This document shows, one piece after another, positions 33,117 to 41,495 of a stretch of 64,000 nt of DNA (position 1 is the first letter of the stretch; each line of letters begins with the position of its first letter). A model generated the notes under the pieces. The model was not told where the DNA came from, made no database searches, and saw only the letters and a list, made by a program, of their open reading frames with translations. The position numbers and the translations under genes were made by a program. This DNA comes from Arthrobacter sp. CDRTa11 (GTDB taxonomy: Bacteria > Actinomycetota > Actinomycetes > Actinomycetales > Micrococcaceae), in NCBI RefSeq assembly GCF_026427775.1, contig NZ_CP044532.1:4278001-4342000 (forward strand). Reading direction: 5' to 3'.

Positions 33117-34241
33117 GTGAGAATTAAGAAACTCCTGGGCGCGGTCGCCGTCGTCCTCGCAGTGACTGTGGGGGCCTCTGGCTGCGGAACCCGTGGCGGG
33201 GAAGCAACCTCCACGGGCACTGCGAACCCGAGCGATTCCCTGGTGGGCATCTCCATGCCGACGCAGACATCGGAACGCTGGATCGCTGACGGCGCCAACG
33301 TCGAGAAGTCGCTGAAGGACCTGGGCTACAAGACAGACCTCCAGTTCGCGAATAATGACATCCCCACGCAGGTCTCCCAGATCGAGAACATGCTGACCAA
33401 GGGCGCCAAGGCCCTGATCATTGCTGCCATTGACGGCACCACCCTCACCGACGTCCTCGCCAAGGCGAAGGAATCCAACGTCAAGGTCATCGCTTACGAC
33501 CGCCTGATCAACGGCACCCCGAATGTGGATTACTACACCACCTTCGACAACTACACCGTGGGAGTGCAGCAGGCCACATCCCTGCTGACCGGCCTTGGAC
33601 TGGTTGACGCCAGCGGCAAGAAGGTCGAAGGCAAGGGCCCGTTCAACGTTGAGCTCTTTGCCGGCAGCCCGGATGACAACAACGCCAACTTCTTCTGGAC
33701 CGGCGCCATGGACACCCTGAAGCCATACCTGGATGCCGGTACCCTGAAGGTCCCCAGCGGCCAGACCAAGTTCGAGCAGGCAGCCATCCTCCGCTGGGAA
33801 CCCCCCGTTGCCCAGAAGCGGATGGAAGACATCCTGACCTCGGCCTACAGCTCCGGCACGAAGCTTGAAGGCGTGCTGTCCCCGTACGACGGACTCTCCC
33901 TCGGTATCATCTCCGCTCTGATCAGCGGTGGCGGCTACACCAAGGACACCCTGCCGGTGGTCACCGGCCAGGACGCCGAAAAGGGCGCCGTGAAGTCCAT
34001 CATCGCCGGCGAGCAGTACTCCACCATCTTCAAGGACACCCGCCAGCTGGGTGAACAGGCCGTCAAGATGGTCGACTCCGTGCTGAAGGGCCAGGAGCCT
34101 GAGGTGAACGACACCAAGACCTACAACAACAAGGTCAAGGTTGTTCCGTCTTACCTGCTGAAGTCCGTGATCGTCACCAAGGACAACTACAAGAAGGAAC
34201 TCATTGACTCGGGCTATTACACCGACGCAGACGTAAAGTAA
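33117..34241 (+). CDS. chvE: Multiple-sugar ABC transporter binding lipoprotein (ChvE type)
   Basis: The 374-aa protein starts at GTG (33117) with GGAAGGAG upstream. It has a basic n-region, a hydrophobic segment and a lipobox around VGASGCG, so it is a lipid-anchored binding protein. The periplasmic-binding type 1 fold follows: [63 protein letters not shown], and TVVTGQDAE. These match the ChvE/xylose-arabinose binding branch. It should capture pentoses or hexoses. It heads an operon with an ATPase and a permease, under a LacI-type operator. Confidence 0.92.
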   Translation: MRIKKLLGAVAVVLAVTVGASGCGTRGGEATSTGTANPSDSLVGISMPTQTSERWIADGANVEKSLKDLGYKTDLQFANNDIPTQVSQIENMLTKGAKALIIAAIDGTTLTDVLAKAKESNVKVIAYDRLINGTPNVDYYTTFDNYTVGVQQATSLLTGLGLVDASGKKVEGKGPFNVELFAGSPDDNNANFFWTGAMDTLKPYLDAGTLKVPSGQTKFEQAAILRWEPPVAQKRMEDILTSAYSSGTKLEGVLSPYDGLSLGIISALISGGGYTKDTLPVVTGQDAEKGAVKSIIAGEQYSTIFKDTRQLGEQAVKMVDSVLKGQEPEVNDTKTYNNKVKVVPSYLLKSVIVTKDNYKKELIDSGYYTDADVK

Positions 34242-34253
34242 GAGAACGTCGCG

Positions 34254-34291
34254 GGGTTGTGGCCGGGCCCGGCAAGGCCCGGCCACAACCC
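34254..34291 (+). terminator. Strong intercistronic hairpin after chvE
   Basis: GGGTTGTGGCCGGGCC (34254-34269) and its exact inverse (34276-34291) form a 16-bp stem with loop CGGCAA, starting 12 bp after the chvE stop. There is no T-run. It may protect the upstream message or reduce read-through into mmsA. Confidence 0.7.
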
Positions 34292-34354
34292 GTCTCATAG
34301 GGCCCCTGCAGCCGCAGGCCAGCCCAGTTTCCGACCAGTCAGTGGGAATTGACG

Positions 34355-35884
34355 ATGAATACACCCATTCTTCAAATGCGAGGAATCACCAAGACCTTTC
34401 CGGGCGTCAAGGCGCTGCAGGATGTCACCCTGGATGTTAACCGCGGCGAGGTACACGCCATCTGTGGTGAGAACGGGGCCGGGAAATCCACCCTCATGAA
34501 GGTCCTGTCCGGTGTCTACCCGCACAGCTCCTTCGAAGGGGACGTCCTCTTCGAAAACGAACCCTGCAACTTCTCCACCATCAATGACAGCGAAAAGCGC
34601 GGCATTGTCATCATCCACCAGGAGCTCGCACTGAGCCCCTACCTCTCCATCGCCGAGAACATCTACCTCGGTAACGAACAGGCCAAAAATGGCTGGGTGG
34701 ATTGGCGTAAGACCAACCTGGAGGCCGCAAAGCTGCTGGCCAGGGTGGGGCTGGCCGAAAATCCCATTACCCCTGTCCAGCACATCAGCGTGGGCAAGCA
34801 GCAGTTGGTTGAGATCGCCAAGGCCCTGTCCAAGGAAGTCAAGCTTCTGATCCTGGACGAACCCACGGCGGCTCTCAATGATGAAGACTCCGGCCATCTC
34901 CTGGACCTGATCCTCCACCTTAAGGGCCAGGGAATCACCAGCATCATCATCAGCCACAAACTCAACGAGATCCGCAAGGTGGCCGACGCCGTCACCATCA
35001 TCCGCGACGGCAAGACCATCGAGACGCTCCGGCTTGATGAAGGCCAGATCACCCAGGAGCGCATCATCCGCGGCATGGTGGGCCGTGACCTGGAGAGCCT
35101 GTACCCGGACCGCGACCCGAAGATCGGCGAGGAAGTCCTGCGGATCGAGGACTGGTCCGTCCAGCATCCCCAGGACCACTCCCGCGTTGTGGTGCATAAC
35201 GCCAGCCTCAATGTCCGCAAGGGCGAGGTGGTGGGACTGGCAGGCCTGATGGGGGCAGGCCGGACGGAACTGGCCATGAGCGTTTTCGGACGCACGTACG
35301 GCAACGCCATCTCCGGGAAAGTGTTCAAGTACGGCAAGGAAATCGACACCTCCACGGTCTCCAGCGCCATCCGGCATGGCATCGCCTATGCCACCGAGGA
35401 CCGCAAGCGTTACGGCCTGAACCTTATCGAAGACATCCAGCGGAACGTCTCCATGGCAGCCCTGCGCAAGCTGGTCAAGGGCGGCTGGGTAGACAAGAAC
35501 CAGGAAACGGTGGTGGCCAACAGCTACCGCAAGAGCATGAACATCAAGGCTCCCTCCGTTGCCGCGATCACCGGCAAACTCTCCGGCGGAAACCAGCAAA
35601 AGGTAGTGCTGAGCAAATGGATGTTCTCCGACCCTGATGTGCTGATCCTTGATGAGCCAACCAGGGGTATCGACGTCGGCGCCAAGTTCGAGATCTACAC
35701 GATCATCGCCAAACTGGCAGCGGAAGGAAAGGCAGTCATCGTCATCTCATCCGAACTGCCGGAACTCCTTGGCATCTGCGACAGGATCTACACCCTGTCA
35801 GCGGGCCACGTCACCGGCGAGGTGCCCATCGCCGAAGCATCCCAGGAATCCCTCATGCACTACATGACCAAAGAGAAGGAATAG
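34355..35884 (+). CDS. mmsA: Multiple-sugar ABC transporter ATP-binding protein
   Basis: The protein has two fused ABC domains, as in the CUT2 sugar family (GguA/MmsA/XylG). The first has Walker [10 protein letters not shown] (about residues 35-43), a signature region [15 protein letters not shown] and Walker [12 protein letters not shown]. The second has a degenerate Walker A (GLMGAGRTE), signature [14 protein letters not shown] and [21 protein letters not shown]. The ATG at 34355 is preferred over a TTG two codons upstream. It ends 5 bp before the permease start and energises uptake of the sugar bound by the ChvE-like protein. Confidence 0.93.
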   Translation: MNTPILQMRGITKTFPGVKALQDVTLDVNRGEVHAICGENGAGKSTLMKVLSGVYPHSSFEGDVLFENEPCNFSTINDSEKRGIVIIHQELALSPYLSIAENIYLGNEQAKNGWVDWRKTNLEAAKLLARVGLAENPITPVQHISVGKQQLVEIAKALSKEVKLLILDEPTAALNDEDSGHLLDLILHLKGQGITSIIISHKLNEIRKVADAVTIIRDGKTIETLRLDEGQITQERIIRGMVGRDLESLYPDRDPKIGEEVLRIEDWSVQHPQDHSRVVVHNASLNVRKGEVVGLAGLMGAGRTELAMSVFGRTYGNAISGKVFKYGKEIDTSTVSSAIRHGIAYATEDRKRYGLNLIEDIQRNVSMAALRKLVKGGWVDKNQETVVANSYRKSMNIKAPSVAAITGKLSGGNQQKVVLSKWMFSDPDVLILDEPTRGIDVGAKFEIYTIIAKLAAEGKAVIVISSELPELLGICDRIYTLSAGHVTGEVPIAEASQESLMHYMTKEKE

Positions 35885-35889
35885 CCACC

Positions 35890-37200
35890 ATGTCCGCCCT
35901 ACGAGAATCCCTCGGGTTCCTGACAAGCCGCCTCCGGCAGGTTGGCATCTTTGTTGCCCTGATCCTGATCGTCCTGCTGTTCCAGGTGCTCACCGACGGA
36001 ATCCTGCTGCAGCCGCAGAACGTCAGCAACCTTGTGGTCCAGAACAGCTACATCCTCATCCTGGCAATAGGCATGGTCATGGTGATCATCGCCGGCCATA
36101 TCGACCTCTCCGTTGGGTCGATCGCCGGCTTCATCGGCGCCGTTGCCGGCGTCATGATGGTTCACTGGGGATGGGCCTGGTGGCTGGCCATCCCTGCCTG
36201 CCTCCTGGTGGGCGCCCTGGTGGGAGCCTGGCAAGGCTACTGGATCGCGTACGTTGGCATCCCGGCGTTCATCGTCACGCTGGCCGGCATGTTGATCTTC
36301 CGTGGCCTGACACTGATCACCCTGAAGAACCAGCAGATCACCCCGTTCCCGTCTGAGCTTCGAGCGCTGGGTGGCGGCTTCCTGCCGGACATTTCCGGCG
36401 GCACCTCCGTCCTGGAGTGGCTGACCGTGATCCTGGGCGTGGGAGCCACCCTGGCACTGATCATTCAGGCCCTTAAGGAACGCAGGATCCGCAAGAAGTT
36501 CGATCTCGAGAACGAACCGATGGCCTGGTTCGCTACCAAGACAACCTTCGTAGCCCTGCTCATGCTGATCATCACGTTCCTCCTGGCCAGCTACCGGGGT
36601 ACACCCATCGTTCTCATCGTGCTGGCTGTCCTGGTGATCGGCTACACGGCGCTGATGAACAACAGCGTCTTCGGCCGCCACGTCTACGCCATCGGCGGAA
36701 ACCTGCATGCAGCAGAGCTCTCCGGTGTGAAAACCAAAGCCGTCACCTTCCGGCTGTTCGTCAACATGGGCGTCCTGGCCGCCCTCGCCGGCCTGGTCTT
36801 CACTGCCCGCCTGAACTCCGCACAGCCTGCCGGCGGCACCGGCTTCGAACTGGATTCCATCGCCGCTGCCTTCATCGGCGGCGCTGCCGTCCAGGGTGGC
36901 ATCGGCACCGTGGCTGGAGCAATGATCGGCGGCCTGATCATGGGCGTGCTGAACAACGGCATGTCCATCCTCGGCCTGGGCACCGACTACCAGCAGCTCA
37001 TCAAGGGACTCGTCCTCCTGCTGGCCGTCGGATTCGACATCTTCAACAAGAACCGCACAGGTGGCGGCGGAAGCACCATCGGCAAGAAGTTCAAGTTCAG
37101 GACTTCCCCGCCGGCCATCACCGAATCCAAGGCACCCGCGGCTACCCCTGGCCAGTCGCAGGACCGGCCTGTCCCCGTGCCCGTGGCGAAGCCGGAGTAA
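35890..37200 (+). CDS. mmsB: Multiple-sugar ABC transporter permease
   Basis: The 436-aa protein is a CUT2/BPD_transp_2 permease: GMVMVIIAGHIDLSVGSIAGFIGAVAGVM, GIPAFIVTLAGMLIFRGLTLI, YAIGGNLHAAELSGVKTKAVTFRLFVNMGVLAALAGLV, and FELDSIAAAFIGGAAVQGGIGTVAGAMIGGLIMGVLNNGMSILG. About ten membrane segments are visible. A cytoplasmic insert rich in charged residues (EERRIRKKFDLENEP-like, about 195-210) is typical of the long GguB/XylH form. A Pro-rich tail follows. An inverted repeat at 37290-37322 may end the operon. Confidence 0.92.
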   Translation: MSALRESLGFLTSRLRQVGIFVALILIVLLFQVLTDGILLQPQNVSNLVVQNSYILILAIGMVMVIIAGHIDLSVGSIAGFIGAVAGVMMVHWGWAWWLAIPACLLVGALVGAWQGYWIAYVGIPAFIVTLAGMLIFRGLTLITLKNQQITPFPSELRALGGGFLPDISGGTSVLEWLTVILGVGATLALIIQALKERRIRKKFDLENEPMAWFATKTTFVALLMLIITFLLASYRGTPIVLIVLAVLVIGYTALMNNSVFGRHVYAIGGNLHAAELSGVKTKAVTFRLFVNMGVLAALAGLVFTARLNSAQPAGGTGFELDSIAAAFIGGAAVQGGIGTVAGAMIGGLIMGVLNNGMSILGLGTDYQQLIKGLVLLLAVGFDIFNKNRTGGGGSTIGKKFKFRTSPPAITESKAPAATPGQSQDRPVPVPVAKPE

Positions 37201-37289
37201 ACTGGGCCAAGCCCGAATAAGCAAGAGTGACCGGTCACGCCCACAGATCTGGGTTGACCTGCACAGATGAAACTCGCTGCCGGTGGCGA

Positions 37290-37322
37290 GGCGCTTTCCG
37301 ACCTATCACGGCGGAAAGCGCC
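37290..37322 (+). terminator. Hairpin after the sugar ABC operon
   Basis: GGCGCTTTCCG (37290-37300) and CGGAAAGCGCC (37312-37322) pair over 11 bp with an 11-nt loop. It lies 90 bp after mmsB and lacks a T-run. Its position fits a terminator or RNA-stabilising structure. Confidence 0.5.
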
Positions 37323-37334
37323 CTGCCGCTTGTA

Positions 37335-37346
37335 GTTAGCGCTCAC
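37335..37346. promoter_or_regulatory. Second, imperfect LacI-type half-site pair
   Basis: GTTAGCGCTCAC shares nine bases with the perfect operator at 32892 and is followed by AATGG. It sits between mmsB and the small gene at 37409. It may control that gene or act as an auxiliary operator. Confidence 0.4.
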
Positions 37347-37408
37347 AATGGATCCGCAAATATTTATCCCTCCAAAGCAACATAACCCCAACAAAAATAA
37401 GGAACACC

Positions 37409-37618
37409 ATGTCTACCCCCATAGACCGCATTGATATCGAAGTTGCCAGCCGGCACCTTTTGGACGAAGAGCTCGACGCCGCCGTCAAACGCCTTCAGGA
37501 AGTGGCCCTCCTTGCCGGCACCCACGGCATTCTGGTGACCCGGGTAGGACCCGGCCGTTACACCGCAACCTTGTCAGACCAGGTTCCGTTTGGGATGACC
37601 CGCGAACTGGTTTCCTAA
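37409..37618 (+). CDS. Small hypothetical protein
   Basis: The 69-aa protein begins MSTPIDRIDIEVASRHLLDEELDAAVKRLQEVALLAGTHGILVTRVGPGRYTATLSDQVPFGMTRELV after AAGGAACACC. It has a helix followed by beta-like segments and no recognised family. It lies 14 bp before another small gene. Sense codon bias agrees with neighbours, so both are likely real. Confidence 0.6.
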   Translation: MSTPIDRIDIEVASRHLLDEELDAAVKRLQEVALLAGTHGILVTRVGPGRYTATLSDQVPFGMTRELVS

Positions 37619-37632
37619 GGACCGGCGAATCC

Positions 37633-37848
37633 GTGGACGAGCCGACTGAAGACTGGCATCAGCTCATTGGCAGCTGGGTGGAATTGCGCTCTGGGGGGAG
37701 CGTCATCCGCACCGGCGAAGTTGAGACTGCCACGGCGGACTCGTCAGTGATGTGGCTGAGGTTCAACGGCAACCACGGACGCCAGATGGTGGCCAAGACG
37801 GACGGCTATGAAGTCCTGCCGATTCGCGAAACCGGCCTCGGGACGTAG
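37633..37848 (+). CDS. Small hypothetical protein
   Basis: The 71-aa protein (GTG start at 37633) reads MDEPTEDWHQLIGSWVELRSGGSVIRTGEVETATADSSVMWLRFNGNHGRQMVAKTDGYEVLPI. It resembles a small SH3-like beta barrel in length and pattern, but I cannot assign a family. It follows the previous small gene by 14 bp, and a strong terminator lies 13 bp after its stop. It may form a two-gene unit with that gene. Confidence 0.55.
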   Translation: MDEPTEDWHQLIGSWVELRSGGSVIRTGEVETATADSSVMWLRFNGNHGRQMVAKTDGYEVLPIRETGLGT

Positions 37849-37860
37849 GAAGCTTCCCGC

Positions 37861-37908
37861 AAAGGAGGCCGACGGCGGCAGGCAACTGCCGCCGTCGGCC
37901 TCCTTTTT
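37861..37908 (+). terminator. Strong intrinsic terminator
   Basis: A perfect 21-bp stem (37861-37881 with 37886-37906) encloses loop GCAA and ends in TTTTT. The stem contains GGAGGCCGACGGCGG and its inverse. It lies between the small gene ending at 37848 and the convergent subtilisin gene, and would stop transcription from both sides. Confidence 0.9.
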
Positions 37909-37969
37909 CCTGTCCGCCCCCAATGCCGGTCAGGAATGCCCGAGTCACCAACCTGCCGGGACAGTACGG

Positions 37970-39784
37970 CTAAAACGAGCCGGTGGTGAACTGCCAGGTC
38001 CTGGTGGCCAGCTGGTTACCGGCCAGGTCGCGGATCCCGGCCGGTCCGCCGGAGACGGTCACCGTGTACTTGGTCTTCGCGGCCAAGGCCTGCTGCGGAT
38101 CCAGGATCCATTGGTTGGTGCTCCCATTACGCACCACAGCCGCCGTGACCACTGCGCCTGTTGCAGCGTTCTTCAACGTGAAGGTTCCGGTGCCCACCCC
38201 CTGGACCGCCTCGCTGAACGTCACGGTGACGTTGTTGCTCCGCCGTACCAGGGTGTCGTTGATCCGGGGCGTCAAGGCGGTGAGCGTTGGAGCCGGTCCG
38301 GTGACGAACGTCCAGCTGGTGGTGGCCAAGGGGGTTCCCGCAGCGTCTCGGATGGCAGCGGTCCCACCCACCAGGGTCGCGGTGAACGTGCCGTCAACAG
38401 CCAGGCTCGATGTTGGGTCCAGGGTGGCGGTGCGTGTGGTGGCGTTGTAGCTGACAGTGGCGGGGATGATGGTGCCGGCGGAGTTCCTGAGGACAAAAGT
38501 TCCTGCCCCCACCCCCTGGACCGCGGTGCCGAACACTGCTGTTGCGTTGCTGCCAACAGCCACCGACGTCGAAGCGGGAGCCGGTGACATTGCCGTGACG
38601 GTAGGGGCGACGGCGCTGGGGGGAGGCTCGGTGCTGGCCGGAGCCGCTCCCGCAAAAAAAAGCAGCCGGTTGGGGGTGCCGGGTCCGGCGGCAGTAATGG
38701 CGGCGGAGGTGGCGTTCGAGGCGATGGTTCCCGCGACCTGGGCTGGGGTGAGTGCCGGATTCTGGGACAGGAGGACGGCAGCGGCACCGGCAGCGTGGGG
38801 TGCGGCCATGGAGGTACCGGACATGGAAGCAGTGGCGGAGGCCGACGTGTGGTGGGCAGAGACGATCCCAACACCGGGGGCATAAAGGTCCACGCAGGAG
38901 CCGAAGTTGGAGAAGGAAGCCTGCCTGTCGGCGGAATCACTGGCCGCCACGGTCACCGCTGCGGAGAGGCGCGCCGGGGAACTTCCGCACGCGTCGACGG
39001 CGGAGTTGCCTGCGGCAACGACGGCAGTTACGCCGTCGTTGATAACGCTCTGGAGTGCGGAGTCCACGGCCGCACTGGCTGCTCCCCCGAGGCTCATGTT
39101 TACCACCGCGGGCGTTCCCGCTGTGTGGTTGCCAGCGATCCAGTCGAGCCCGGCCACGACGTCGGAGTTGTAGCCTGATCCGTTGCAATCGAGGACCCGG
39201 ACGGGAACCACGGTTGCGCTCTTGGCCACGCCGTACGTGGAGCCGGCCACCGTGCCGGCCACGTGTGTGCCGTGGCCGTTGCAGTCACCCGAGCCGAGGC
39301 CGTCAGCAACGGCTGTCCAGCCTGCTGTGGTCCGGCCCGAGAACTCGGCATGGGAGGGCAGGACGCCGGTGTCCACCACGTAGGCGCTGACGCCGGCTCC
39401 GGACGCCGTCCAGGTGTAGGAGCCGGAGAGGGGAAGGGGTCGCTGGTCCACTCTGTCCAGGCCCCAGGGAGCGGGCTGCTGGGTTCCCGAGATGCTCACG
39501 GGGGCGTCCGCTTCCACCGCCGCGACGCGGGCTGAACGGGCCAGCGCCGCAGCCTGTGCCGGTGTTGCTGTCACCACCGAGCCCTTGAAGGCGTGCGAAA
39601 ACGTCCGGCCCACCCCGATGCCCTGCGACTTGTGGGCTGTTGCCTCGGCCGCGGGGTCCGCATCCGCCGAGTACCTGACGATGTAACGGGAGCTGGCCCC
39701 GGCATCTGCCGGGGCAACTGCTGCGGCTGGAACAGCCGATGCTGCCAGGGCAGCGGCGGTAGCCAAAACGGCGGCGGGCAGCAC
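37970..39784 (-). CDS. Secreted S8 subtilisin-like protease with Ig-like repeats
   Basis: The 604-aa protein has a hydrophobic N-terminus ending in AVPAAA (signal peptide lacking a basic start). An inhibitor I9 propeptide-like region ([39 protein letters not shown]) comes before the S8 domain. Catalytic residues are D138 (YVVDTGV), H171 ([12 protein letters not shown]) and S324 ([13 protein letters not shown]). The C-terminal third holds two SLH-free Ig-like (Big_5-type) modules of about 100 residues ([54 protein letters not shown]). The start is GTG at 39784 without an ideal site; a start further upstream would add a basic n-region. It degrades extracellular protein. Confidence 0.93.
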   Translation of the reverse strand: MLPAAVLATAAALAASAVPAAAVAPADAGASSRYIVRYSADADPAAEATAHKSQGIGVGRTFSHAFKGSVVTATPAQAAALARSARVAAVEADAPVSISGTQQPAPWGLDRVDQRPLPLSGSYTWTASGAGVSAYVVDTGVLPSHAEFSGRTTAGWTAVADGLGSGDCNGHGTHVAGTVAGSTYGVAKSATVVPVRVLDCNGSGYNSDVVAGLDWIAGNHTAGTPAVVNMSLGGAASAAVDSALQSVINDGVTAVVAAGNSAVDACGSSPARLSAAVTVAASDSADRQASFSNFGSCVDLYAPGVGIVSAHHTSASATASMSGTSMAAPHAAGAAAVLLSQNPALTPAQVAGTIASNATSAAITAAGPGTPNRLLFFAGAAPASTEPPPSAVAPTVTAMSPAPASTSVAVGSNATAVFGTAVQGVGAGTFVLRNSAGTIIPATVSYNATTRTATLDPTSSLAVDGTFTATLVGGTAAIRDAAGTPLATTSWTFVTGPAPTLTALTPRINDTLVRRSNNVTVTFSEAVQGVGTGTFTLKNAATGAVVTAAVVRNGSTNQWILDPQQALAAKTKYTVTVSGGPAGIRDLAGNQLATRTWQFTTGSF

Positions 39785-40038
39785 AAAATATGAGTTGCGA
39801 ATTTCGGGGTCCTCTGTATGGGCACTGACTTGGCGGTCGGGCTGCCAGGGGCGGGACGTCCACTGGCCTTATCAAAAGAATAGGAGCCCGCCACCGCCAT
39901 AACAGGGATTTTGCAGGATCCTGCGGCAACCCTTGGACTCTTGCGATTTCCCCGCGAGAACCTGGCGAAATTCCTGCGCCATTACACGTCGAAACTTAGG
40001 TGTGCCGGCCCTCTGGCCGCTCCTGGACCGACAGCTGC

Positions 40039-40053
40039 AACTGTTGAACAGTT
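40039..40053. promoter_or_regulatory. Perfect palindrome upstream of the cluster promoter
   Basis: AACTGTTGAACAGTT has 7-bp perfect arms and a 1-bp centre. It ends 13 bp before the -35 box, the place of an activator or upstream operator. No second copy was noticed in the window. Confidence 0.5.
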
Positions 40054-40066
40054 CAGTTATCAACTC

Positions 40067-40096
40067 TTGACAGCGGTAGAGCATTCCCCTTAGAGT
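40067..40096 (+). promoter_or_regulatory. Sigma-70-type promoter of the catabolic cluster
   Basis: TTGACA (40067-40072) is followed after 17 bp by TTAGAG or after 18 bp by TAGAGT (to 40096). This is the best -35 in the window. The start should fall near 40103, inside an inverted repeat arm and before the 40115-40133 operator. Confidence 0.6.
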
Positions 40097-40114
40097 CGTA
40101 GCACACCTAAAGCT

Positions 40115-40133
40115 CTCGTCGACAATCGACGAG
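40115..40133. promoter_or_regulatory. GntR-type operator shared with the second regulator
   Basis: CTCGTCGACAATCGACGAG has perfect 8-bp arms around CAA and contains TCGACAATCGAC (40119-40130). The same 12 bp occur at 47784-47795 at the promoter of the GntR gene starting at 47809. It lies downstream of the transcription start of the 40157 gene, a repressing position. Confidence 0.65.
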
Positions 40134-40156
40134 ACATCGAGCAATTGGAGGATCAC

Positions 40157-40852
40157 ATGGCTTTCGAATTCGAAACCAAGCCGAAGTTCGCTACGTTCGA
40201 CATGAACGGAACGCTGATTAAGTTCGCTATCGCCGACGCCACCCGTAAGGTCCTGGGCGACCGGCTGCCGGCCGAGATCGCCGACGAGTACCTGCAGGCC
40301 ACCAAGGCGTACCGCATCGATGAATGCATGGGCGAGTACAAGCCGTTCCGCCAGATCATCGCCAACTCCATGGAACGCGCCTCGCGCAAACTCGGCCTTG
40401 AGTACCGTGAGGCCGATGCCCAGGCGGTCTACGAGATTCTCCCCACCTGGGGCCCGTACCCAGGGGTCACCGAGGCATTGAACCGCCTGGCTGAAGAAAT
40501 CCCGCTGGTCATCATCACCAACAGCGACACCGCGGATGCTGCGCTCCTTGCGGCGAACCTCAAGGCCCCCTTCGAGGTCATCATCAGCGCCGAGGAGATG
40601 GGGATGTACAAGCCGCGGCTCGGTGCGTTTGAGTACATGTTCGACAAGCTCGGCGTGACCCCGGATGAGATCGTGCACGTCTCCGCGAGCCCGATGTACG
40701 ACCACCGCTCCGCGGCTATCCTGGGCATCAAGAACAAGGTGTATGTCGACCGCGGCTTCGAGCACGACGAGCACTGGCTCGGCTACGAGCGGATCACCGA
40801 CATCGCCGAACTGCCCGTCCTTTTCGGACTGCCGCGTCCCGCTGCCTCCTAA
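40157..40852 (+). CDS. HAD-type II dehalogenase-like hydrolase
   Basis: The 231-aa protein has a HAD fold: FATFDMNGTLIKF (motif I, nucleophile D15), VIITNSDTADAALLAANLK (motif II), EEMGMYKPRLGAFEYMFDKLG (motif III Lys) and HVSASPMYDHRSAAILGIKNKVYVDRG (motif IV). The order and spacing follow haloacid dehalogenase type II. However, motif I reads FDMNGT instead of FDAYGT, so true dehalogenase activity is doubtful. It starts after TTGGAGGATCAC, with the shared operator just upstream. It is the first gene of the cluster and ends 15 bp before a RidA gene. Confidence 0.85.
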   Translation: MAFEFETKPKFATFDMNGTLIKFAIADATRKVLGDRLPAEIADEYLQATKAYRIDECMGEYKPFRQIIANSMERASRKLGLEYREADAQAVYEILPTWGPYPGVTEALNRLAEEIPLVIITNSDTADAALLAANLKAPFEVIISAEEMGMYKPRLGAFEYMFDKLGVTPDEIVHVSASPMYDHRSAAILGIKNKVYVDRGFEHDEHWLGYERITDIAELPVLFGLPRPAAS

Positions 40853-40867
40853 GGGAGACCTGTACAG

Positions 40868-41353
40868 ATGAGTCTGCCACTGCCTCAAACCGTAAAGGGC
40901 GACTCGGCTCTGGATCGGCTCCAGGCCCTTGGTCTGGAGCTGCCGGTCCTCGCTGATAACGCGTACTACGTGGACCACCGGGCGGTGGATTCCAGCATCC
41001 ATATCTCGGGCCAGCTGCCGTTCAAGGACGGCGTTCTGCTGGGCACCGGGGTTGTGGGCCGGGACGTGGACCTGGAGACGGCGCAGGAGCTCGCCCGCCA
41101 TTGCGCGCTGAACTGCCTGGCCGCCGCTGTGCAGGCGGTGGGAGATCTGGACCGGGTCCGGATCGTGCAGATGCTGGTCTTCGTGGCCAGTGGGCCGGAC
41201 TTCGGTCTGCAGTCGAAGGTCGCCAACGCGGCCAGTGAACTGCTCATCGAGGTGTTGGGTGAGAACGGGCGGCACGCCCGCACCGCTATCGGTGTCGCCG
41301 GGCTGCCGTTGAACACTCCGGTCGAGATCCAGATGATCTGCACGGCCGTTTAG
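40868..41353 (+). CDS. RidA/YjgF family enamine deaminase
   Basis: The 161-aa protein matches the RidA family, with DSSIHISGQLPFKDGVLLGTGVVGRDVDLETAQELARHCALNCLAAAVQAVGDLDRV and HARTAIGVAGLPLNTPVEIQ. It keeps the conserved Arg (HARTAIG) that binds the 2-imino or 2-enamino acid carboxylate. Such proteins hydrolyse reactive enamines produced by PLP dehydratases or oxidases, both of which are encoded next. It therefore probably detoxifies or completes a step in this pathway. It is longer than typical RidA (about 130 aa) at the N-terminus. Confidence 0.92.
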   Translation: MSLPLPQTVKGDSALDRLQALGLELPVLADNAYYVDHRAVDSSIHISGQLPFKDGVLLGTGVVGRDVDLETAQELARHCALNCLAAAVQAVGDLDRVRIVQMLVFVASGPDFGLQSKVANAASELLIEVLGENGRHARTAIGVAGLPLNTPVEIQMICTAV

Positions 41354-41495
41354 CCACGGGCACGACGGCGGTACGGCGGCGGTACGGCGGCGGTGGTGGT
41401 GTGCGGGGCCCGCTGATGCGGGTCCCGCACATTCAGCATTCGAGGAAGCCAGCACGCGGTCCTCGATTCATAAACAGAATTACTAGGAGTACAGC

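Larger units (their letters stand above)
39785..40156. other. Intergenic region upstream of the 40157-48471 cluster
   Basis: No gene is seen in these 372 bp. It holds a promoter at 40067-40096 and four repeats. These are the palindrome AACTGTTGAACAGTT (40039-40053), TTAGGTGTGC (39996-40005) with its exact inverse GCACACCTAA (40101-40110), and the operator-like palindrome at 40115-40133. The proteolysis gene on the minus strand must also start its transcript here. Confidence 0.8.

Noticed and set aside
34295..35599. 434-codon minus-strand open frame
   Set aside because: Antisense to the mmsA ATPase, whose Walker and signature motifs are unmistakable.
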